Of a stretch of 64,000 nt of DNA, positions 56,194 to 64,000 are shown piece after piece. Numbering within the stretch: the first letter of the stretch is position 1; the number at the start of each line of letters is the position of its first letter. The notes beneath the pieces are model-generated. The model was not told the DNA's origin and searched no databases. It saw only the letters and a program-made list of their open reading frames with translations. This DNA comes from Cyclaneusma minus (Eukaryota > Ascomycota > Leotiomycetes > Marthamycetales > Marthamycetaceae): contig JAKZHN010000032.1 of the NCBI GenBank assembly GCA_037179335.1, positions 1 through 64,000 on the forward strand, read 5' to 3'. The translations under genes were made by a program, and so were the position numbers.

Positions 56194-59100
56194 TCAGGGA
56201 GTCTTGCCTCGCTTCCGGTCTTCGGTACCTTCTGCATCAAACATTGCGCTGATGCCGGCCAAGCTCCAGGAACCGGTCGAGATGTGCAGAGAAAAGAGCC
56301 AAGCGGCAGCAATGTTGACGAGGTGATGGAGCATGTAGGCATAAGTGACGCCATAGACAGCAGCATAGATGCCAATCCCGAAGAAAAGGATGCTTGTTAC
56401 ATGTCTCAAACGACTCGAGATTCGAGGTATCATTTTGCCGCTGGTCAACATCTCAACCAGCAGAATGAAAGGCATGATTGAGAGAACATTGTGATGTGAC
56501 GAGAAGGGGGTAAGCCAGTGTACAGCGAGGTTGTGTATCCAGACGACTAGTATCGGAAGGTTGATGGGGAGAATCCAAAGCATTAGGATGAGGATCGAGT
56601 GGGCGTAGTTGAAGAAATTCAGGCTGGCACCGGTTCTTGTCTCACGCGAAATGCGAAGAGCGCGAGTACAGGTGGCTATTTGCACAAGACAAGCCACCAA
56701 GTACGCGAACTGGTACGGTATCAACGTCGAGACCAAGAAAAGAAGGATCCCAGTGATGGCCACGCGTCGTCTTGGAGAGGCCGTGTAGAAGGAAGCTGTT
56801 CTCCTTTTGTCGCTATTCTTTAGCCATGCAGGCCTCGTCATGGCGATTCCGTACAGTGCACAACAAATCTGCGTGATGAGCAATGCTGCGTAGTTGATGA
56901 CAACGCAAACGCCAACACAGACGAGTCCAACTAACGGCACCAGGAACCAAAAGAACGGGTCAGATGAGCCTAGCAAAAGATCGTTCTTCGTGAAGTCAAC
57001 AGCCGTCTCCGTTGCGTTCCCCCTGCGCCAGCCGAAGAAGCCATTTGAGGGCTGCGTGGTTGAGGGGCTCGATCTTGACAGCGAAAGCGCCAAGAAGGAT
57101 AGCGCAAGCAGCATCGCAGGCAGTGACTGGCGTAAACAGACATCCATACTCTCGGCAAAAGAGATGAAAACACCCGATTCGTCGTAGATTCTGAACTGCT
57201 TTCTCAGAACCAGTGCGACAATGAGAAGCGGGAAAGCAGCAAATACGGTACGATACCGCATGAACAGTTTCCCGAAGCTGCCGGGTATATCAAGCTGCAG
57301 AGAAACATGAATACTGGAGTCGCAACTGGGGTCTGTCCAGAACTGAAGGGTCAAGCCGTCCTCGGAGTCTTTCTGTCGTAGGGGTGGCGGCATAAAGGGG
57401 GCAACGCCATGCAGATTGATGCTGGCTTCTTTAACGTTGACGAAATACTTGGATTCGTAGGGCTCTGACAAGAACTGACGGAGGAAAGGAGTGAAGAGCT
57501 GTGCCTCATCACCGCAAGCCTGATTTCCCATCGTGAGGCTATAAGATAGCAGCGAAGAATGGAGTGCTGGAATCTTGACCTCAGTCACCATGGGCCTATT
57601 GGCAGGCAAGATGATCTCGGTGCCGAAAGTCAGGAGACGTCTTAAACTAAGATGGCGAATCCGCTTGGACAAGACATTATCGCTGAACTCGGCAATGACC
57701 CAGCCCGGAGTAGGATGGGATGCTTTGTCAACCACAGCAACAAATTGATGATCCGATATATCCTCAAGCTCGTACTGCAAATACGAAAAGGGCTGCACGG
57801 GTTCCTCCTCCTGGAGATAGAATGGCTGCTTCGAAGAGCGGGTCGATGCTGGCAAAGCTATTGTATCCGTTGCAGCATTTTTACATGCTAACCGTGTCGA
57901 GCCGGAGCTGTCTCCTGACAAGTCCATGTTCATGGAAAATATGGTCGCTGACTGCCCTGGATGCAGTGGAAACACGCTGCAGAAGAGCACCTCCAACGTG
58001 CCTGCATCTCCAGGATTGTCAAGCATCTGATCTGTGAGTAGTGTGAATCGACGCCCCCCTGGAGTTCCCAACGGAGGAACCGGCAACAGGTATGCTTTTG
58101 GCTTCTGCGACTGGCCGAGCTTTCTCAGCACCAAGCGTTCCCCCTGAGCAATAATTGAGTTGGAATTGTCCTCCAGGGTAAGAAGGGTTGTTGGATCTTT
58201 CTGAGGAAGTGTCTTCTCAGCAACATTCTCCATTCCCGTCAAAAGCCATTTCTTGAAAGCACGCATCCTATCCGCGCGAGGCTTGGTCTGCGTGGCCCGT
58301 TTGACGTCGATCACATCATACAGAGATTTGACGACAACTTTTCTGAACTGATCACACCACAAGATGGCCTGATGGTCCATTCCCGTCCAGACAGTCGGGA
58401 TGGTTGAGGTAAAAACAGTGAATCCGTGAGTATCGGGAACTAGAGACTCCAAACTCGAGTAATCGGATGGAACAACGGTATCCAAACCGCCTCCAGCGAT
58501 CGAAATCAGCGTGACATGCCACAAGGGGTTGTTGTTTGCCCACTTCTGCGCATAAGCCTCTCGCCAGTAATCATTTATCCGCTTGTAGGTATGCACAATG
58601 TCGGAATCGAAGGAGACGGGTGGTCGCGCGTGTGGTGCGGACATGGTTATTATAGTATTAATCGAATTGGACTGGTAGTTCGGCATGACCAGCATTGTCC
58701 GAGCCACAATACCGCCCATTGAATGTCCTAGGATTATCACCGAAGTGGGATCCGGGAGATCTGGGTCTCGATCGGATCGACGAGGATCATGGTAGAGGGA
58801 TAGAATGTAAGCAACCGCTTCATTTAGGTATTCTGCTTGATCCAGTAAGGTCTGTCCGTGGAATGCGGTAATATCCTCGTTGAAATCGACAGTGAAGAAA
58901 TCAAGGGTCCGAGAGCCAGCATCGATAGCTGCACGGTCATTCCGCAGGGTATTGTGGAAGTACGAAGCAGCTTCTGCCGCAATAGGACGAACCTGTCGAT
59001 AGCTGCCCGCATTGCCGGGGATAAAAAGAACGGGGACTCCTTTGACCTGCTTTCAGTCAGTTATGTTGGCCAGTCTTGGACGAGCACGGCGCACCTTTGG

Positions 59101-59676
59101 GTCTTCGTCGACGTTGACTTCCCGGTAGAGATAGACCGAGTACTTGCTGGCAAAGCGCGTATGCTCGGTGTCGAAATCAGAGAGCTTTGCATAGGACGGC
59201 CACATGTACGACATCCGGCAGCCCTTGGCCTCCTGCTTGGTATTGAACGAGTGTACAATCACGAACAAGCAGAAGGCAGCCGCAGCCGTGGCCAGCAGCG
59301 TCAGTCCAGAAGTGGCCCAGGGGCTCCGAAAGGTCGAACGCCGCGCATGGAGTCGGCCGCCTGGCATCTTGTCGGGGGCAGACGTTGCGACAGCGTCGAG
59401 GTTGGGCACAGCGGGCGGCAGGGCGTGGTCTCGTGGCAGCTGCTCGGTCGGGGAGTGGGCCAGCTTCCACGGCGTGTTGCTGGAGCGCCTGCTCTGCGCA
59501 ATCGAAGGGCGACTGTCGCCGCTTTTCCTCCGGTCCAGTTCCTGGGTCTGGTGGGCTTCCTGGCGCGCAGTGGTTCGCGGCAGTTCTCGCGCGGCCCCTT
59601 GAAGCGGTCGGGCGTGGTCGACATTGGCAGAGGGGCCGTCTTCGTCTGCGGACGATGGCGACGAAGTTCTGCGCAT
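56194..59676 (-). CDS. bst1: GPI inositol-deacylase Bst1/PGAP1
   Basis: Two exons (59676-59095 and 59046-56194, intron 48 bp) give 1144 residues. The enzyme removes the inositol acyl chain from GPI anchors in the ER, which is needed for export and quality control of GPI proteins. The N-terminus (~110 residues) is polar with one hydrophobic segment (TSGLTLLATAAAAFCLFVIV). Family motifs follow: CRMSYMWPSY, YREVNVDEDPKVKGVPVLFI, PGNAGSYRQVRPIAAEAA, DFNEDITAFHG, and the lipase Ser motif GHSMGG near residue 301. TVWTGMDHQAILWCDQF holds the catalytic-region His. The C-terminal ~450 residues carry multiple membrane helices. The intron was placed between DEDPK and VKGVPV, both conserved. Confidence 0.93.
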
Positions 59677-61083
59677 GGGTCTGTTCGGGCGTCGACCGCA
59701 GAGCCGTAGTTCGCGACGAAGGGGACGGACGGACAGACGCAGTGCAGGGCGCGAGGTTTGGGCCGGCGGCGAGGAGTGGTCGAGGTTATGGGTGGTTTCG
59801 TATGGAGGAGGAGCATAAGCGAGTCTAGCGCTGCGCCGGTGCTCGACGCTTTATTCGGGATGTCAAGGGCCGCTCCAGACGCTTTCGTGCAGCAGCAGCA
59901 ACGGCTGGCTGGACGCAATTGACGCCTGTGACGTCTGGCGCTTTTTGCGGAACCACCACGTGTAATTATCGACATTGCTCCGTCTACATTGATTACAGGT
60001 TTACAAAAACTTAACAGTGAGACCCGGCCAAACAGGCCGCGGTTACAATTAACACAGGCTAGACTAGGTAAGCCTCCCTCGGCAGTCACCCACGCTGCCA
60101 GGACGCTCGCTCTCCAGAATTGTGCTGGGAGAAGACTGGATCTTACAGCGGCCGCCAAACACCAGCGCTCATCCGCAAGCACCACCCTCGGACATCCCAC
60201 CGTGCGCCAGTAGTAGGTAGATAAGCGCACCACATAAGAGCCAGAACTCTACGCCGTGGACAGCCACGGCAGCGGCGCGAGAAGCTTGACACAGGTAAGA
60301 AGACACTAACCAGAGAGCTGGCTGCTGCCGCAAGATGTCCAAGATTCTCTTCCAGGTGGTGTGCACCGCGCCTCCTGCAGCCATTCGCTCCTCCCCAAGC
60401 TGTACAGCATGCAATTGACGCGACTCTCGGCCGCTCTGCCTGCCACGCACCCCAAGCCGAGTCACGAGCCTGCCCCATCGCTGATATCATTGAATGGATT
60501 GTTTTCCATTTGAAGTAGAAAAATTATAAGGACGCTCTGCCAAGCCCCCCAGCCGCGTGTTGTGCCACAACCTTGATTGACGGGAAGTTAACTGACCTGT
60601 GCGCCAGAAGCTGGGACGCTTTCGAGTTTCGACGCTGAAACATTGAAGCCTGTGCTGTTCTCTACACTATCTTACTAGCCTTGCATGATACCTACATGCA
60701 TGATGGCAGTAGTCTAGTGTTCGCAGAGATATTCTTCAAACCAGACCCTAACTTTTGTTACATGCCGAGCATAGCATTGTTCTCCTCGAGTCCGTCCTTC
60801 GTCAAAGCCGCGGATCGAGGCCGACGCCCTCTAAGAGCACTAAGAGAAGATCGCGCCCACTGAATGACCGCTTTGGAATCTGGAAACCACTAGGAGGTGT
60901 TACAGCACCATTGACACACCTTAGCGAAAAGAAATCCTGATTTCCCAAGTGTTACAAATCATCTAGACCGAAGACGCGTATGCTCAAACTCAATTGTATC
61001 GCCCCTCACCCAGCGCGATCCTGGCCACCAATTTCCAGCCTGCCATCGTCCTACGCCGCTTCTCCGAAAACACCACATCAGAC
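59677..61083. other. Intergenic region, Bst1 promoter side
   Basis: It holds the upstream region of Bst1 and the 3' flank of the MFS gene. Minus-strand frames at 59301-60233 and 60143-60490 are long because of high GC but have no domain and overlap the Bst1 start out of frame. A CACGTG core is visible at 59957-59962. Confidence 0.4.
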
Positions 61084-62942
61084 CTAGGCTTCGTGCTCCA
61101 GCTCTTCCTCCTTCATAAGCCTTGCCTTCCGGCCGCGTTCCGAGTGAATAGCCCACAGACTGACCGCTAAGCCGAGGAGACATGCAAAGAACGTCACCCA
61201 GTAGGCGCTCCTGTAGCATTCAATACCATCAGTACATTCGCGGTCACCGTCTGGCGCAACAATGCTGTGTCGATCATAGACCATCCCGTAGAACACATTG
61301 AAGATGTTGGCCGACAGGATGGGCGCCAGCGTCATGCATCCCCAGTTTTGACTCAAGCCATGGACTCCAAAGATTTCGGCAACGAGCGTCGGATAAACGC
61401 CGAAGAGAAATCCATAGGCCAGACCGGTCAGGCTGGAGATGAAGAATAGCAGCTGTGGCCTTTCAATGTTCAGCGCGAATATTTGCGCCACTAGAAATAT
61501 GAGAGAGGCGATGACGAGACACCAGAATCGACTTGCATGCAGCTTCTTGACAAGCAAGTCCGATCCAACACCTGAAACCATGGTTAGCCACTGGGCACAT
61601 GTCGTACAGCTGAGCAATGGACACATACCACTGCATAATCGGCCAAGGAAGCTGAATACTGAGAGGATGGAAACATGCAGTGCTTGACGTCGTGTAATAA
61701 AATCGTCTGAAACCGAGTCGTCATAATGTCGCCACAGAGCGGAAGCCTAGAAGTGTCAGCGGACTAGGTCAAGTGAGATACACTTTCAGGCTTCTGTACG
61801 CACGTCGTTGCCAAGATTGCTGTATTCAGATTAGCATTAGAAGTGCAGGGTACGCCAGGAAAGCGTCTTACTTGATAGTCATCAATCCGATTCCTGTCAA
61901 TATACCCATGAGAGCGAAGAGTTCCCAGAACTGTAAATAGCGGAGCATCGCAAGGCCTCGGATATCTAGATGACGGTGATCCTTATCAACATGGTTTCCT
62001 TCTTCGGGTACCACATCCTCAAGGGAATCTTTTGACAGTAGCGAAGACACCTCGTCATTGTCGTTGACGATTCCCCCAGGTGCCGTGGCGCCTAGAATGG
62101 CATGGTTTAGGACATTTGTAGGCGCAAAGGAGACTCAATGCCAAGTGGAAAACCTACCAGGTTCAATGTGATGCTCGTGGCCTGCACGATATCTACGTTC
62201 CTCTGCTGAAAGCGTGTTGCGCAAGGGACTTGAATCAGGCCTCGATCTTCCGCTGGTCGTTGGAAGCTTGGTATACTTCGCGTGCGGGACCACTCGAAGA
62301 AAAAGGATGGATAGAAGGACTATTCCCGACGTGCCAGCCGCGAGGAGGAAGAGAAAGTTGCCAGTATTGCCAGGGAAGACAAACTGGGCAAATATGGAGA
62401 AGAAGAAGGCACTCAAGCCGAATGCTGCCAGGGGGAACGCGGTCGCCGTCCCTCGGTGATCCGGCCAGTTCAGAGCAGATGATTTAATGGCGGAAGCAAA
62501 GGCACAGCAGCCTCCCACGCCTGTCAAGAACGAGAAGACGCAGAGGAGTGGGACCGAGCCCGAGCCTCTGTCGTATGCTTGGTGGAGCGGGAAGTATCCC
62601 ACAGCCAGAGCGATCATGCCCAGAATGGCGGCTGGCCTCACTCCTCTGCTGTCAACAAGTATGCCAATGGGTATACCGGATGCATACATTCCGAAATTTC
62701 CAGCTGCTCCGATCAGGTTGCTCTCGGTCGAGGAAAGCTTGAGTCTATCGGCGAATTGGGGAGCCCATGCTGAATAGGCATACTGGCAGAAGCATTAGCA
62801 GCTGCGGTGAACACAGTGAAGCTCCGTGTGGATAGGAGCAGAGACGGATGCGATTACGAACGTTGGTCCCGCAAGCCAGCGCCATGCATGTCGCAGCCAC
62901 GCTCGACACGATCCGGGCCGTCTGGAGATTTTGGGCGATCAT
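61084..62942 (-). CDS. mch1: Mch1-type MFS transporter
   Basis: Six exons (62942-62862, 62782-62158, 62091-61872, 61819-61804, 61746-61629 and 61571-61084) give 515 residues. All introns are GT-AG and phases add up. Family text includes ARIVSSVAATCMALACGTN, YAYSAWAPQFADRLKLSS, the first-loop motif GILVDSRGVRPA, LTGIGLMTINNLGND and ALWRHYDDS. Mch1 proteins resemble monocarboxylate transporters and sit in fungal vacuolar membranes, but their substrate is not established and yeast Mch proteins do not carry monocarboxylates. About twelve membrane helices with a central polar loop (~205-280) fit the fold. The fourth exon is only 16 nt; its place is fixed by the conserved INNLGND reading. Divergent from the Serinc gene. 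Confidence 0.9.
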
Positions 62943-63462
62943 GGTGACTTGAAAGCTGTTCGCATCTATGGTGGAGACATGTTGAAGAAGAGGGAGGCAA
63001 TTGCAGAAGGAGCAAAAAGATGGGTGAGGTCTCAACACGGTCGCCTTATCAGTGGCCAGCAAGTATGGGGTACGATAACGGGCGCCGGGCAGATCGGCTG
63101 GATATTGTTGCTACACAGGGTCAAAGTGACAATTCTTGTGCTCAGACAAGACTATTTCTGATCACTAGGAATACTCTTAGGATTACTTGGAATATTCCTG
63201 AGTACCGGGAATACTCCTAATTAAGAGTAGCTGTAGCGTAACAACGGGGTCGTGGTTTCGATACCGGATGTGACTTGTTCCTGGATCCTATTCCTGGAGC
63301 CATAATGCTGAGGATGTCCGTGCACCCATCACGTGCCCGCCTTAGCCTTAATGACGCAGCGACACTTCAATGCGTCGCCGCATCCTTTTTCGCGACAGCA
63401 AGGTGTTTGAGCCTTGATACTCGCCCGAAAAACATCATCCCTCCTTGAACCTACCGCCGAAA
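62943..63462. other. Divergent promoter region, Mch1 / Serinc
   Basis: It contains a cluster of related GGAATAYTCC-like elements at 63168-63222 and a CACGTG core at 63331-63336. No ORF is supported. Confidence 0.45.
63168..63222. repeat. Clustered AGGAATACTCY-type short repeats
   Basis: Within 55 bp there are four related pieces: AGGAATACTCTT, AGGATTACTTGG, the palindrome GGAATATTCC and GGGAATACTCC. They could be operator-like sites or a short degenerate repeat. Nothing else supports a function. Confidence 0.4.
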
Positions 63463-64000
63463 ATGGGCGCCTTAATATCCCTTCCATTGCTGGCGCTGCC
63501 CAGCGCAGGCTCAGTAAGTGAAGACATCTGGCTTGCTACTTGCGACAACAACAAACACTGACCTGGCCATCAGCTTGTGACCTTTGCCGCATCGTGTTGC
63601 GGAGCAGCGACATGCTCCGCCGTATGCAGCGCATGTGGGAAGTGTGGCAACAGGTATGAAGAGCCTCCTTTCGTGCCTGCTTGTGTCTGAGTACTGACTT
63701 GCGATCAAGTGTTGCCACACGCATCGCCTACGCCCTCCTCCTTCTTGTCAACTCGATACTAGCCTGGATTATGGTCACTCCGTGGGCCATCAACAAACTC
63801 CAACATCTCACCCTCGATTACATGACAATCAGCTGTCCGACCGGAGACTGCTATGGCTGGGTCGCCGTTCACAGGATCAACTTCGCCCTCGGCCTTTTCC
63901 ATTTGGTCATGATGCTCCTCCTGCTCGGAGTCAACAACTCGAAGGATCCTCGCTCAAACATCCAGAACGGCTTCTGGGGCCCCAAAATCATCGCCTGGCT
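63463..64000 (+). CDS. TMS1: Serinc-domain membrane protein TMS1 (5' part, runs off the window)
   Basis: Three exons are visible: 63463-63513, 63574-63653 and 63710 onward, cut by the window end. The start reads MGALISLPLLALPSAGS, then SCCGAATCSAVCSACGKCG and VATRIAYALLLLVNSILAWI. This is the Cys-rich N-terminus and first helices of the TDE/Serinc family, followed by SCPTGDCYGWVAVHRINFAL. Serinc/TMS1 proteins are polytopic membrane proteins of the endomembrane system linked to lipid handling; the biochemical role in fungi is unclear. About 140 residues are present out of the usual ~450-500. The two short first exons are phase-consistent (51 and 80 nt). Confidence 0.93.

Noticed and set aside
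59301..60233. 310-codon minus-strand ORF
   Set aside because: It overlaps the Bst1 first exon out of frame and has no recognisable domain; high GC explains its length.
63225..63290. tRNA-like text with a GGTTTCGATACC box-B resemblance
   Set aside because: The box has an extra base and no cloverleaf with a paired acceptor stem can be drawn.
1..64000. CRISPR arrays, bacterial operons or phage genes
   Set aside because: None seen; all recognised genes are eukaryotic with spliceosomal introns.

Overview
The window is nuclear DNA of a filamentous ascomycete (Pezizomycotina). The evidence is short GT-AG introns of about 48-180 bp, fungal-type gene content, and a genome split into two compartments: normal-GC gene islands and extremely AT-rich, gene-empty blocks that look like transposon DNA destroyed by RIP (repeat-induced point mutation). 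I cannot name the genus; extreme AT isochores of this kind are known in several Dothideomycetes and in lichen-forming fungi.

Layout. (1) 1-5165: AT-rich block with a 9-bp satellite, a decayed 2.3-kb repeat and ~100-bp tandem repeats. (2) 5166-30710: gene island with a short MGMT-type alkyltransferase, Yip4/YIPF6, a RID-type cytosine methyltransferase carrying one in-frame TGA, a two-PAS protein with a prion-like tail, the EED/ESC subunit of PRC2, an unclear coiled-coil locus bracketed by two SINE-like repeats, a 734-residue coiled-coil protein, a PTH11-like heptahelical protein, a Tc1/mariner-type MITE, and the PP2A leucine carboxyl methyltransferase. (3) 30711-49855: second AT-rich block. 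It holds a hAT-like MITE with an 8-bp target duplication, a 5.5-kb LTR retrotransposon with 180-bp LTRs and a CCAAT duplication, more copies of the 2.3-kb repeat, a 9-bp satellite with an assembly gap, and a less degraded GC-richer segment. (4) 49856-64000: second gene island with a broken LaeA-like methyltransferase at the border, cystathionine beta-lyase, a small single-pass PY-motif membrane protein, the GPI inositol-deacylase Bst1, an Mch1-type MFS transporter, and the 5' part of a Serinc/TMS1 gene.

How the pieces relate. The most suggestive part is the chromatin/genome-defence neighbourhood at 8.3-16.5 kb. RID is the DNA methyltransferase needed for RIP in Neurospora, and EED is a core subunit of the H3K27 methyltransferase complex. 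Both sit in one island between two blocks that look like the product of RIP. The RID reading frame is interrupted by a TGA just before the catalytic domain, so either RIP is now lost here or an intron rescues the frame. The other genes are ordinary housekeeping functions (secretory pathway, methionine biosynthesis, PP2A control) with no operon-like logic. Exon borders were worked out by hand from splice signals and reading frame.
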